From assembly GCA_963707015.1 (NCBI GenBank), contig CAVPOO010000017.1, forward strand, positions 100,245-164,244: a DNA stretch of 64,000 nucleotides, given 5' to 3'. The stretch is from CAVPOO01 sp963707015 (GTDB lineage: Bacteria; Pseudomonadota; Gammaproteobacteria; Thiohalobacterales; Thiohalobacteraceae). The stretch's first letter is position 1, and the number at the start of each line of letters is the position of its first letter. A program made the position numbers and the translations under genes. Shown in pieces: positions 1 through 9,426 of this stretch. The notes under the pieces are model-generated. The model was not told where the DNA came from and made no database searches. It was given only the letters and a program-made list of their open reading frames with translations.

Positions 1-77
1 CGAGGTTTTGGACTGTGCGTCGATGCAATTGCGCCGCTAAATGCGTAATATGATGGGCTGGCCTTACGGAGAATTTC

Positions 78-1124
78 ATGCGTCCATCACAACTCACTAC
101 GGTACTGGATCGCGAGTTCTTGAGCGCGCGCGAGGGTCATCACACGCCGGTAATGGTGTGGGGACCGCCGGGTGTGGGTAAGTCTCAGATGGTCGCCCAG
201 ATTGCCGAGCGCCATGGGGTGCAAGTCATCGACATACGCCTGTCACAGATGGAGCCCAGCGATCTTCGCGGTATTCCCTTCAGGACACAGGAGCTTGTTG
301 AGTGGGCGGTGCCGGCGATTCTTCCGGATGCCAGGCGTCATGGGGATTTCGGTATTCTGTTTCTGGATGAAATCACGTCGGCGCCGCCAAGCGTCTCTGC
401 AGCGGCCTATCAGCTGATCCTCGATCGCCGCCTCGGTGCCTATCAGGTTCCAAAAGGTTGGGCGATTTTTGCAGCGGGCAATCGCCAGGGTGATCGTGGT
501 GTCACCTACACCATGCCGGCGCCACTCGCGAATCGGTTTTCCCACTTTGAACTGGAAGTCAATCTGGATGACTGGGTTTCCTGGGCATATGCGCACGGGA
601 TCGACGATCGATTGATCGCGTTCCTGAGGTTCCGCCCGGAGTTGCTTTTCGATTTTGATCCCAGTCATAACCCTGTTGCATTCCCGTCACCGCGTTCCTG
701 GGAGTTTGCGCACCGAGCCTTGCGAAAGTTTGGTGATACTCCGGAGTTGCTCGTGGAGGCCTTGCAGGCCTGTGTGGGACCTGCCGCAGGTATTGAACTT
801 GGCGCGTTCGTGGATAATCTCGACAAGCTTCCCGATATCGATGCCATCGTGCGTGGGGAGTCGGTGCCAGTGCCTGAAGAGACTGATCTGCAATACGCGG
901 TCGCCTGCGCCCTCGTCGGCCGGGCGCTTCGGGCGCGGGATTCCGAGGGAGCCACAGCCGTGTTTGGCAATATAATCGAATATGCCGGGGCTTTCCCGCA
1001 GCGCGAAATGGGTGTCATGCTGATTTCGGACATGCACCGTGCCGTCGGGCAGGAGCTGTTCAGTGTGCCGCAGTTTTCGTCCTGGGCCAAGGCTGTGGCG
1101 GATGTCATGCTTTATGATGTCTAG
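78..1124 (+). CDS. MoxR-family AAA+ ATPase
   Basis: A 348-residue cytoplasmic AAA+ ATPase of the MoxR/AAA_5 group, a family of chaperone-like ATPases that usually work with a von Willebrand A-domain partner to mature or load cofactors into target proteins. Visible motifs are Walker A GPPGVGKS (about residues 29-36), Walker B ILFLDE (about 93-98) and a sensor-1 AAGNR (about 132-136). The start ATG has a good ribosome site (CGGAGAA) just upstream. The next gene follows within a few bases and encodes the expected metallopeptidase-like/VWA partner, so the two form an operon. The target protein cannot be read from this sequence. A reading frame ends at about base 48, possibly the tail of an upstream gene, but it is too short to call. 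Confidence 0.93.
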   Translation: MRPSQLTTVLDREFLSAREGHHTPVMVWGPPGVGKSQMVAQIAERHGVQVIDIRLSQMEPSDLRGIPFRTQELVEWAVPAILPDARRHGDFGILFLDEITSAPPSVSAAAYQLILDRRLGAYQVPKGWAIFAAGNRQGDRGVTYTMPAPLANRFSHFELEVNLDDWVSWAYAHGIDDRLIAFLRFRPELLFDFDPSHNPVAFPSPRSWEFAHRALRKFGDTPELLVEALQACVGPAAGIELGAFVDNLDKLPDIDAIVRGESVPVPEETDLQYAVACALVGRALRARDSEGATAVFGNIIEYAGAFPQREMGVMLISDMHRAVGQELFSVPQFSSWAKAVADVMLYDV

Positions 1125-1150
1125 CAGACTTGCCCAGCATACCTCCAGCC

Positions 1151-2359
1151 ATGGCCGTCGACGTTGATACCAAACTGAGTGCAGCACGGACGCGGCTGAT
1201 TCTGGATAAGCCGTTCCTGGGTGCCTTGGTGTTGCGTTTGCCCATGGTGGCGGCGGATCCAAAATGGTGTGCGACGACGGCCACGGATGCGCGTGCCTTC
1301 TATTACAATCCGGAGTTTATCGAGGCGCTGACATTGGAGCAGACGCAGTTCATGCTCGCACATGAGGCATTGCACTGCGCATTGTCGCACTTTGCCCGGC
1401 GCTATCATCGAATAAAGCGACGCTGGGATATCGCCTGCGATCTCGCCATCAATCCACTGCTGGTGAAGGATGGCCTGAAGCCGCCGCCCGGCTCATTGAT
1501 GTTGCCCCAGTTCGAAGGCATGACTGCTGAGGAGATCTACCCGTCAACGGACGAGTTAGAGGATGATCAAGAAACACTGGATCAACACCTCTACGACAAG
1601 GAGGATGGTGGCGGCAGGAGCGGTGAACAGCCATTACCACAGGTTTCTGAGGATACCAGCCATGGCAGCCAGTCGCCTCAGGAGCCGGTTTCGGCAGGTG
1701 CCCCGCGACCCAGGCCGCTGTCGGAGACCGAGCGGCAACAGCTTGAGGTGCAGTGGCAGCAGCGCTTGGCGGGGGCAGCCCAGCAGGCGATGCGAGCGGG
1801 GAAACTGGGCGGTGGCCTCGCGCGTCTGGTGGATCACCTGCTGCAGCCGCAACTGCCATGGCGTATGTTACTTGCGCGTTATATGACGGCGGTCGCACGC
1901 GATGACTACAATTACACCCGCCCTTCGCGTCGGGAGGGCGATGCAATTCTCCCGAGCCTGCGCAGTCATCAGCTCGATGTTATCGTGGCACTGGATACCA
2001 GTGGCTCAATTTCTCCAGGCGAGATTGAGGAGTTCATGTCCGAGGTCAATGCCATCAAGGGGCAGGTGCGTGCCCGACTGACATTGCATGCCTGTGATGC
2101 GGTGCTTGCCGAGGACGGCCCCTGGGAATACGAGCCCTGGGAAGCGTTTACGGTGCCGCGTGACTTCAAGGGTGGTGGCGGTACGCGTTTCACGCCGGTG
2201 TTCGAATGGGCGCGAAACCGCGACCGCCTCCCGGATCTGCTGATTTACTTTACCGATGCCCAGGGCGAATTTCCGTCGCAGGAGCCTGAATATCCGGTCC
2301 TCTGGCTGGTTAAGGGGAAGGCCAGAGTGCCTTGGGGTCAGCGGGTACAGCTGAATTAG
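1151..2359 (+). CDS. Metallopeptidase-like / VWA-like domain protein, MoxR partner
   Basis: A protein of about 402 residues with an N-terminal putative metallopeptidase domain carrying HEALH (HExxH, about residues 71-75) and a C-terminal VWA-like domain with the MIDAS start DTSGS. The middle (about 135-205) is low-complexity, acidic and proline-rich, probably a linker. This is the DUF2201-type architecture that commonly accompanies MoxR ATPases, and the gene lies directly behind one. I chose the ATG at 1151; an in-frame TTG at 1130 would add seven residues, and neither has a convincing Shine-Dalgarno sequence. Inferred role: substrate-engaging partner of the ATPase. Its actual substrate is unknown. 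Confidence 0.88.
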   Translation: MAVDVDTKLSAARTRLILDKPFLGALVLRLPMVAADPKWCATTATDARAFYYNPEFIEALTLEQTQFMLAHEALHCALSHFARRYHRIKRRWDIACDLAINPLLVKDGLKPPPGSLMLPQFEGMTAEEIYPSTDELEDDQETLDQHLYDKEDGGGRSGEQPLPQVSEDTSHGSQSPQEPVSAGAPRPRPLSETERQQLEVQWQQRLAGAAQQAMRAGKLGGGLARLVDHLLQPQLPWRMLLARYMTAVARDDYNYTRPSRREGDAILPSLRSHQLDVIVALDTSGSISPGEIEEFMSEVNAIKGQVRARLTLHACDAVLAEDGPWEYEPWEAFTVPRDFKGGGGTRFTPVFEWARNRDRLPDLLIYFTDAQGEFPSQEPEYPVLWLVKGKARVPWGQRVQLN

Positions 2360-2552
2360 CCGGCACCAATCCTCGCAAACCTGTGGAGTGTGGGTCTTGC
2401 ATGACCGGTGAGTCTGCCGTCTGCCCCAATCGCATGCATTTTGTGAATCAGTTCCTGTAACTCCATCGTTGGCCTCCTACACTGGAAGTACCTGTCAGTC
2501 CTGAAGGGGGAGCGGAGCCGGCAGTTTATTCAGCTACACAGTGAGTTGACTT

Positions 2553-3479
2553 ATGCAGTCTGTGCACGTCGAAGCGATTGAGCTCGTCGCAGCCGAGCGG
2601 CGGATCGAGCGTATCCACGCCTTGCCGGTCTCGCCGACAGCCGTTCGGCAACTGTTGGATGTGCACCACGATTCGCGCCGGAGCCACGCCGGTTGCCAAC
2701 TTTTGCTTGATTCAAACCCGCAACTTCAGAGCCAGCTCGCAACCTGCGTGCGGCTGCTTGGCGGGACTGTGTGCAGGGATGCATCCTCGATCAGAATGGC
2801 GGATATCCAGGGATTGGACCTGGATGAGGTTCCCGAGATCATGCTCGCGCTTGCCGCGGCGAGACCTTTCAGCTACGTTTGTACCGGCCCGCTCGGCGCA
2901 CATGCATTCTGGCATCACGCGCTCTGCAATGCTGCATTGTGTTTCCGATTGGCATCTGAGGTAGGAGCATCGCCCTCCCCGCATGCAGGTACGGCCTTTC
3001 TTGCAGGCCTACTACACAACATAGGTTTCATGGTTATCGGCTATGTGTTCCCGCCGGAGTTCAGGTTGCTTAACCGGCTTTGTGCATGTCACCCCGATAT
3101 ACCCGTAACGATACTGGAACGATGTGTTCTTGGCCTCGGCGAGGCACAGGACATGCTCGACATGGGGCATGCCCGGATAGGTGCCTGGCTGATGCGCGAA
3201 TGGGATATGCCACCGGAGATCGAAACAGTCACGCGCGAGCATCATAACGCCGGATATACAGGAGAGGCGGCGGCGTATTGTCAGCTTGTGATGGCGGTCA
3301 ACAGTCTGCTCAATTCATGTGGGATCGGCGATGACTCGGCCAGCGAACGGGACACGGAAGCCCTGTCGCGTATCGGAGTTGATGAAAGCGTTGCGTTGGA
3401 TGCGCTCGAAGAGTTGTTTGTGTCGCCGGAAATCCTCAATAACGCAGTACGCGCGTTAATTTCCCACCAGACAGGCTAG
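2553..3479 (+). CDS. HDOD domain protein
   Basis: A 308-residue protein dominated by an HDOD domain, an HD-superfamily relative that lacks enzymatic residues and usually acts as a signalling scaffold linked to two-component or cyclic-di-GMP networks. Visible family features are the region around LAGLLHNIGFMVIGY (about residues 150-164) and the later REHHN segment (about 228-232). No partner domain such as GGDEF, EAL or receiver is fused to it, so it is a stand-alone HDOD protein. It follows the MoxR operon after a gap of about 190 bases and is probably its own transcription unit. A GGDEF protein lies about 1.5 kb downstream, which fits but does not prove a signalling link. Confidence 0.85.
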   Translation: MQSVHVEAIELVAAERRIERIHALPVSPTAVRQLLDVHHDSRRSHAGCQLLLDSNPQLQSQLATCVRLLGGTVCRDASSIRMADIQGLDLDEVPEIMLALAAARPFSYVCTGPLGAHAFWHHALCNAALCFRLASEVGASPSPHAGTAFLAGLLHNIGFMVIGYVFPPEFRLLNRLCACHPDIPVTILERCVLGLGEAQDMLDMGHARIGAWLMREWDMPPEIETVTREHHNAGYTGEAAAYCQLVMAVNSLLNSCGIGDDSASERDTEALSRIGVDESVALDALEELFVSPEILNNAVRALISHQTG

Positions 3480-3630
3480 CGGTCTCCTGCGCCCGTTACG
3501 GGCGATTATGCCGAAGCGCATAAGTCTACCGCATTCCCCTATAATATATTCTTTGCTGGAGGTGTGGATCTAGCTTGGGGATAATAGCCGCCATTGGCAA
3601 ACGGCTGTAACGCGCCAGGAGACATTGACG

Positions 3631-4284
3631 ATGCGCATTATTCTATTGGGCGGGCCCGGGGCTGGCAAAGGGACTCAGGCCAACTTTATAAAGGAAAAAT
3701 TCAACATTCCCCAGATCTCGACCGGCGACATGCTGCGTGCTGCGGTCAAAGCGGGAACACCGCTGGGTCTTGAGGCAAAGAAGATTATGGATGCCGGGGG
3801 TCTGGTATCCGACGAGATTATTCTTGGCTTGGTGAAGGAGCGTATCCAGCAGGATGACTGTGCGAATGGTTTCCTGCTTGATGGGTTTCCACGTACTATC
3901 CCCCAGGCAGAGGCGGTAAAGAACCAGGGTATCACGATAGATTCCGTCGTCGAGATCGATGTCGATGATGATGAGATCATCAAGCGCATGAGCGGCCGGC
4001 GTGTGCATCCGGCCTCTGGCAGGACCTACCATGTCATGTTCAATCCTCCGAAGGAGGAGGGTAAGGACGATGTAACCAGTGAGCCATTGATTCAACGGGA
4101 CGACGACCGGGAAGAAACAGTCCGCAAGCGGCTGACGGTTTATCATGAACAGACCGAGCCGTTGATTGAGTATTACACCAAGTGGGCAGACAGCGGCAGC
4201 GCGGGCGCGCCGAAGTACGTTAAGGTTGATGGCATCGGGGGGGTCGAGCAGATTCGCGATACCATCTTTGCCGCACTGTCCTGA
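3631..4284 (+). CDS. adk: Adenylate kinase
   Basis: Converts ATP and AMP to two ADP in the cytoplasm. The 217-residue sequence starts MRIILLGGPGAGKGTQ, with the P-loop GGPGAGKGT at residues 7-15, the DGFPRT motif near residue 84 and a long LID insertion (about 122-160), as in the long bacterial form. The LID has no zinc-binding cysteines. The ATG at 3631 sits eight bases after AGGAGA; an in-frame TTG six bases earlier is less likely. A TATAAT sequence at 3540-3545 may be the -10 of its promoter, but I found no good -35. A terminator follows the gene, so it is probably monocistronic. Confidence 0.97.
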   Translation: MRIILLGGPGAGKGTQANFIKEKFNIPQISTGDMLRAAVKAGTPLGLEAKKIMDAGGLVSDEIILGLVKERIQQDDCANGFLLDGFPRTIPQAEAVKNQGITIDSVVEIDVDDDEIIKRMSGRRVHPASGRTYHVMFNPPKEEGKDDVTSEPLIQRDDDREETVRKRLTVYHEQTEPLIEYYTKWADSGSAGAPKYVKVDGIGGVEQIRDTIFAALS

Positions 4285-4307
4285 AGACATCATTCACACT
4301 ATTCAAG

Positions 4308-4333
4308 CGGGCTGGCATCTGTCGGCCCGTTTT
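4308..4333 (+). terminator. Rho-independent terminator after adk
   Basis: Seven-base-pair stem with arms at 4308-4314 and 4323-4329 (CGGGC/GCCCG core plus a T-G and a G-C pair), an eight-base loop, then TTTTC. It begins 24 bases after the adk stop. Confidence 0.7.
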
Positions 4334-4960
4334 CGTCTGAGCGGCGGGAATCTCCGTGTCGACCAGCGGTGGCGCTGGATTTGCCTGCAGGAAATGTCTA
4401 CGCGCCGGTTCGTCTGCTCGATCAAGCTATCAATACGGGTCACTGCCTGAGTCCAAGCTGGCAAATGAAAGTGTGTACCACCGGTCTTGCGGCTGGCATC
4501 ATGACCCGGTACTTGGATTTGGAATCGCAGATCGGATGGTCCGTGTAAGTATCGGAAAACAAATGATAAATCCTGAAAATCTTGTCCGACCTCGCCGCGG
4601 CTTCTGATATCTCACCGGTAAACTCCATTGCGGGCTGCTGTTGTATACTGAACAGGCGAGTAGCCATCAGGTATTTGTCCTTCTTACATAAAGGGGGTAA
4701 CTTTATTTCTGTCGAGCCCTCGTTCTTGCTTGCGCAGCAAGGGGCATTGGGTACGGAGACGGTGTTTACCGCCTCAGGATATATACACCCAGGGTAACCG
4801 AGATCAAGAAGAAACGGCGATTTCGTCAGACTGAGGCATAAGTAACCGGTACCTACCGGAATGTTGATTTGATAACGATTCAAGAATAATGACAGATTCC
4901 ACGGGCCGTGTCCGGCCTGTGACCTGTGCACATGGAAGTGGTGTACGGGAGGTAGTGGTA
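4334..4960. other. Noncoding stretch before the GGDEF gene
   Basis: About 630 bases without a gene I can support. A minus-strand frame runs through it but has no family features and looks like chance. A TATACT at 4644-4649 could be a -10 element, but no -35 is visible at a normal distance. I looked for a cyclic-di-GMP riboswitch pattern, given the downstream gene, and did not see one. Confidence 0.4.
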
Positions 4961-6466
4961 ATGGGCGGTAGTTATGATTCAGGTTGGGAGGCTGACGGAA
5001 CCGCACGCAAGGTTCTTCGGCTGATCGAGGCACTGAGAAACACGCAATCGGGTAGTGTTGTCTACCGACAGGTCGAGCATCTGCTCGACGAATTTGCGAG
5101 AGGTCAGCTGGACGTGCAGCAGGCCTACTCGAATATCCTGGGGACCTTGCTGGAGGCCTATGCCAGGCATCTGAAAATCGGTTCCCCGCTTCAAGTGCAG
5201 GTCAAAATGCTGGAAGCGCGCCTGCAACCTCCCCTTACCTTGGCGGATCTCCATGCCCTGCACGATTACATCGAGGTATACGCAGACCAGATTTCACATC
5301 TGAAGACGCTCGACACCGCTGTCTTCGAGGAGGCCATTTCGCCCTTGCTCGAGGCGTTTGGGATTGCTGAATCTGAGCCGGCAGCGAAACCCCCTCGACA
5401 GTTGCAGCCGCCGGAATCACAACCGGAGCCGAGCGAGCAGGTGGTGGTGGAAGAGGCATCTGCAGTGCCGCTGGCCAGCATACCGGTAAGCGATACCAAG
5501 ACTATTGATGCCAAAGCCCGGGCTCAGGCCGAGGACACGAGTGTGCCGGCGGAAGAGGATGAGGAGGGACATCTGGAGGCGGAGCAAAAGGTCGCTGCGG
5601 TCTATCGAACCCACCTAGACGCGCGCAGCCGGGACATTCAGGAACTCCAGAATGGGTTGGCTCAGCAGATACAGGATACCATTAATCAGAACGAGGAATT
5701 TGGTGTTTTGCTCGAAGTGGTGCTTGGTGAACTTCGCCAGGCCGAGGAAGTAGAAGAGATAGAAAACCTGCGCTGGACGATGATTCGCGAGATCGGGCGT
5801 CTGAAGGAAGGGCATCATGATCTGGCAGAGAAACTCGACAGCACGCAACAGTACCTGCAGGTGATTGCATCCGACAGTCAGCAGTTAACCGACGAACTGA
5901 CGCGGGTACGCTTGCTGAGCCTCACTGACGAGCTGACCAGCCTGCCCAATCGCCGGGCATTTTTGCGACGGCTCGAAGATGAAGTCGCGCGTGTCCAGCG
6001 TTATGGCTTCCCGCTTTCACTTGCGCTCATTGATCTGGACAAGTTCAAGGAGATTAACGACAAATATGGGCATGCCGCGGGCGATGAAGTCTTGCGGGTT
6101 TATTCCAAGAACATTCTCTCCATCTTCCGTCATCACGACCTGGTCGCACGTTACGGCGGCGAGGAGTTCGCAGTGCTGTTACCCAACACAGACGCCGAAG
6201 GCTCGGCGCGTTCCTTGACGAAAGTCATGAACCGCGCTGCCGAGACACGCTGGCAAAGCAACGGTTCGGTAATGCCGGTGCCAACCTTTTCGGCGGGGCT
6301 TGCCTTGTATAAGCCAGGTGAGACTTCGACTGCGTTTATCGAGCGCGTTGACAAGGCGCTATATCGCGCCAAGCGGCTCGGACGAAACCGCGTTGAAATG
6401 GATATGACGTATCAACCCGACGTGCAAGCGGCGCCAGCATCACGTCAGGAAATCAAATCAGATTGA
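4961..6466 (+). CDS. GGDEF diguanylate cyclase
   Basis: A protein of about 501 residues ending in a GGDEF domain (about residues 335-490) that makes cyclic-di-GMP from two GTP. The active-site loop reads GGEEF. An RHHD motif lies exactly five residues before it, which is the RxxD inhibitory site, so product feedback is expected. The N-terminal half is a helical domain I do not recognise (about 1-125), followed by a proline/glutamate-rich linker and a probable coiled coil (about 205-310). No membrane segment is seen, so it is probably cytoplasmic. I chose the ATG at 4961 because GGGAGGT lies seven bases before it; an upstream in-frame ATG at 4889 has no ribosome site. Confidence 0.9.
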   Translation: MGGSYDSGWEADGTARKVLRLIEALRNTQSGSVVYRQVEHLLDEFARGQLDVQQAYSNILGTLLEAYARHLKIGSPLQVQVKMLEARLQPPLTLADLHALHDYIEVYADQISHLKTLDTAVFEEAISPLLEAFGIAESEPAAKPPRQLQPPESQPEPSEQVVVEEASAVPLASIPVSDTKTIDAKARAQAEDTSVPAEEDEEGHLEAEQKVAAVYRTHLDARSRDIQELQNGLAQQIQDTINQNEEFGVLLEVVLGELRQAEEVEEIENLRWTMIREIGRLKEGHHDLAEKLDSTQQYLQVIASDSQQLTDELTRVRLLSLTDELTSLPNRRAFLRRLEDEVARVQRYGFPLSLALIDLDKFKEINDKYGHAAGDEVLRVYSKNILSIFRHHDLVARYGGEEFAVLLPNTDAEGSARSLTKVMNRAAETRWQSNGSVMPVPTFSAGLALYKPGETSTAFIERVDKALYRAKRLGRNRVEMDMTYQPDVQAAPASRQEIKSD

Positions 6467-6611
6467 GCCCTGTCAGTAGCCGGGTCGTTCCGCCTGGGAA
6501 GCTTGTATGGAGGCGTGGTCCGCAATCGAACAGGGTGAGTGGCCTGATACATCTAACTTTCCTATAATTGCCGGTCAGTGTGCGTGAATGTTCACGGATC
6601 CGGAGGACGTT

Positions 6612-6980
6612 GTGGCTACAGTTGAGCTGACAAAAGATAACTTTGAACAGATCGTGACGGAGAACGAGCTTGTGCTGATCGACTACTGGGCAAGCTGGTG
6701 TGGTCCCTGCAAGAGTTTTGCGCCTGTGTTTGAGGCGGCTTCAGAAAAATATCCCGAGATTGTATTTGCCAAGGTCAATACCGAGGAACAACAGGAGCTG
6801 GCGGGGCATTTTCAGATTCGTTCGATACCGACACTGATGATATTCCGTGAAAAGATTATCATCTTTTCGCAGCCCGGGATGATCCCGAGCCAGGCGCTGG
6901 ATGAGCTGATTGACAAGGCCCGGGAACTCGACATGGAGCAGGTGCGCAAGGATATTGAGGCACAGCACGCCAAGGCCTGA
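6612..6980 (+). CDS. Thioredoxin family protein
   Basis: A 122-residue single-domain thioredoxin with the classical active site WCGPC and the cis-proline region RSIPTLMIF. It reduces protein disulfides in the cytoplasm; its particular client is unknown. I prefer the GTG at 6612, five bases after GGAGG, giving a start ATVELTKDNF; an in-frame ATG at 6588 would add eight residues. A TATAAT at 6563-6568 is a plausible -10 element. The gene converges on lon with only 13 bases between the stops. The C-terminal tail after the fold (about residues 100-122) is charged and helical, slightly longer than in TrxA. Confidence 0.9.
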   Translation: MATVELTKDNFEQIVTENELVLIDYWASWCGPCKSFAPVFEAASEKYPEIVFAKVNTEEQQELAGHFQIRSIPTLMIFREKIIIFSQPGMIPSQALDELIDKARELDMEQVRKDIEAQHAKA

Positions 6981-6993
6981 GCTGTTTCAACAG

Positions 6994-9387
6994 TCAGCCG
7001 AAGACGATATCGACGACGTCGCGGTAGTGAGCTACAAAATGCACGTTCAGCCCTTTGCGCAGGTGCTCGGGCAGCTCATCAAAATCGCCCTGATTGGCCG
7101 CGGGCAGAATCAATTCAGGGATGCCGATACGGCGGGCCGCGATGACTTTCTCGCGGATACCTCCGACGGGCAAGACCTGTCCGGTCAGGGTTAATTCACC
7201 TGTCATTGCCAGCGGGCCTCGAACCCGCTTTCCCCGCGCGAGAGACAGCAGTGCCGTGGCCATGGTGATGCCGGCACTGGGCCCGTCTTTTGGTGTTGCG
7301 CCTTCCGGAACATGCAGGTGAACGAAGGCCTCATCGAAGAATTCGGGGGCGCCCCTGAATGCCTTGAGATGTGAGGCGATGTAGCTGTAGGCGATCTCAG
7401 CCGATTCACGCATTACCGCACCCAGCTGGCCGGTCAACTTGAACCCGCGGTTTTTGCTGTGCACCAGCGTGGCTTCAATATTGAGTGTCGCCCCGCCCAT
7501 TGCCGTCCAGGCGAGGCCGGTGCTGATGCCGACACCGCTGTAGGGTTTTTCCTTTGTGAACAGCGGTTTGCCGAGGTACGTTTCGACGTCTTTGATATTG
7601 ACACGCAAGCGCTTGGCCTTGCCATCGACAAACTGTACGGCTGCCTTGCGGATAATGCGGGCAAGGCGTTTCTCGACGCCGCGGACACCGGCCTCCCGGG
7701 CGTAGCCCTCGATGATCCGGCGCAGCGCCGGGTCCGAGATCTTCAGCTGACCGCGCGCAATACCCGAGCGCTTGAGCAGTTTGGGCCAGAGGTGGTTCTT
7801 TGCAATCTGGAGCTTTTCCGCTGCAATGTAGCCTGACAGCCGGATGGCCTCCATGCGATCCAGTAGCGGTGCCGGGATGGTGTCGAGCTGATTGGCTGTG
7901 CAGATAAACAGGACCTTGGAGAGATCGAAGCGCACATCCAGATAGTGATCCAGGAAGGCGGTGTTCTGCTCCGGATCGAGGACCTCGAGGAGTGCGGAGG
8001 CCGGATCGCCCATGTACGAGGCGCCGATCTTGTCTATTTCATCAAGCATGATCACCGGATTGGCGACACCGGCCTCCTTGATCGCCTGGATAAACTTGCC
8101 GGGCATGGCTCCTATATAAGTGCGACGGTGGCCCTTGATCTCGGCTTCGTCACGCATGCCGCCAAGGCTGAAGCGATAGAACTTGCGCCCCAGTGCATCA
8201 GCGACTGAGTGGCCGATGGAAGTCTTGCCGACGCCGGGTGGTCCGACCAGCAACAGGATCGAGCCACTGACCTCACCCTTGAGTGTGCCGACGGCAAGAA
8301 ACTCGATGATGCGCAGCTTGACGTCCTCCAGGCCATCGTGATCGCGATCCAGTACGGCACGCGCATGCTGCAGGTCAAGGTGATCCTTGGAATGCTTGCC
8401 CCAGGGCAGTGCCGTCATCCAGTCGAGATAGTTGCGTGTGACGGCATATTCCGGCGAACCTGATTCGAGGATAGACAGCTTCTGCATCTCATCCTCGATG
8501 CGCTGACTGGCCCCCTCGGGCACTTCAAGGGAGTCGAGACGTCCCCGAAACCGCTCGAGGTCGGCCGAGCGATCGTCCTTGGCGATCCCGAGTTCTTCCT
8601 GGATTGCCTTCAACTGTTCGCGCAGGAAAAATTTCCGCTGCTGCTCTGACAGATTATCCTCAACCTGTTTACGGATCCGCGTCTGCAGTTTCGCCACCTC
8701 CAGTTCCTTTCGGATCAGGATCAGCACCTGATGCATACGCCCCAGCACCGGCAGTGTCTGGAGGACCTCCTGCAGCTCAGCCGTGGGCGCAGTAGTCAGG
8801 CTCGCTGCGAAATCTGTCAGTGCAGACGGCTGATTGGGGTTGAAACGGTTCAGGAAGAACTTCAACTCTTCGCTGTAGAGCGGATTGAGCGGAACCAGCT
8901 CCTTGAGGGTGTTGATGATGGCGATGGCGTAGGCCTTGAGTTCATCGGGCTCGCCCAGCTCGTCTTCCGGATACTCGACCTGTACAACAAATGGCGGCTT
9001 GTCGGAAATCCAGCGCAGAATCCGGAAACGCTGAATGCCTTCGGCAATGAACTGTATCTTGCCGGAGGCGCGCATCGGGTGATGTATGCGCACAACAGTA
9101 CCCATGTCATGAAAATCGGCGGCCCGCACCGACTCAATTTCGTCCTTTCGAATGAGTGCGAGTCCCAGGAGGTGGTGCGCTGTGTCGCCCACTCGGCTGA
9201 CGGTCTCGATCCAGGGCTCGTCGTCCATCAGCACCGGTACACTCTGCGCCGGGAAAAAAGGCCTTTCTACCAGCGGTAACAGATACAGCGTGGTGGGGAG
9301 GATATCGGTGGGCAGTGCGAGCTCCGCCGTGGTGTAATCCTCGTGCTCGGGCACTAACTCGGCATCGATCGGTTCTTGTCCGTCCAT
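6994..9387 (-). CDS. lon: ATP-dependent protease Lon
   Basis: A 797-residue LonA-type ATP-dependent serine protease that degrades misfolded and regulatory proteins in the cytoplasm. Domains in order are the N-terminal LON substrate-binding domain (about 28-220), a coiled helical region, the AAA+ module with Walker A GPPGVGKT and Walker B VIMLDEIDK, and the protease domain. The catalytic dyad is S704 in DGPSAG and K747 in IREKVIAA; the 43-residue spacing matches the family. The N terminus carries about 25 extra acidic residues before the LON domain. The ATG has only a weak ribosome site. It lies downstream of moeA on the same strand, about 40 bases away. Confidence 0.97.
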   Translation of the reverse strand: MDGQEPIDAELVPEHEDYTTAELALPTDILPTTLYLLPLVERPFFPAQSVPVLMDDEPWIETVSRVGDTAHHLLGLALIRKDEIESVRAADFHDMGTVVRIHHPMRASGKIQFIAEGIQRFRILRWISDKPPFVVQVEYPEDELGEPDELKAYAIAIINTLKELVPLNPLYSEELKFFLNRFNPNQPSALTDFAASLTTAPTAELQEVLQTLPVLGRMHQVLILIRKELEVAKLQTRIRKQVEDNLSEQQRKFFLREQLKAIQEELGIAKDDRSADLERFRGRLDSLEVPEGASQRIEDEMQKLSILESGSPEYAVTRNYLDWMTALPWGKHSKDHLDLQHARAVLDRDHDGLEDVKLRIIEFLAVGTLKGEVSGSILLLVGPPGVGKTSIGHSVADALGRKFYRFSLGGMRDEAEIKGHRRTYIGAMPGKFIQAIKEAGVANPVIMLDEIDKIGASYMGDPASALLEVLDPEQNTAFLDHYLDVRFDLSKVLFICTANQLDTIPAPLLDRMEAIRLSGYIAAEKLQIAKNHLWPKLLKRSGIARGQLKISDPALRRIIEGYAREAGVRGVEKRLARIIRKAAVQFVDGKAKRLRVNIKDVETYLGKPLFTKEKPYSGVGISTGLAWTAMGGATLNIEATLVHSKNRGFKLTGQLGAVMRESAEIAYSYIASHLKAFRGAPEFFDEAFVHLHVPEGATPKDGPSAGITMATALLSLARGKRVRGPLAMTGELTLTGQVLPVGGIREKVIAARRIGIPELILPAANQGDFDELPEHLRKGLNVHFVAHYRDVVDIVFG

Positions 9388-9426
9388 TGGTTCAGTTCTT
9401 GCTGGGGGCTCGGTGGGTGCTCCGGT

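Noticed and set aside
4620..4660. A promoter pair TTGCGG/TATACT before the GGDEF gene.
   Set aside because: The spacing is only ten bases, so it cannot be a normal sigma-70 promoter.
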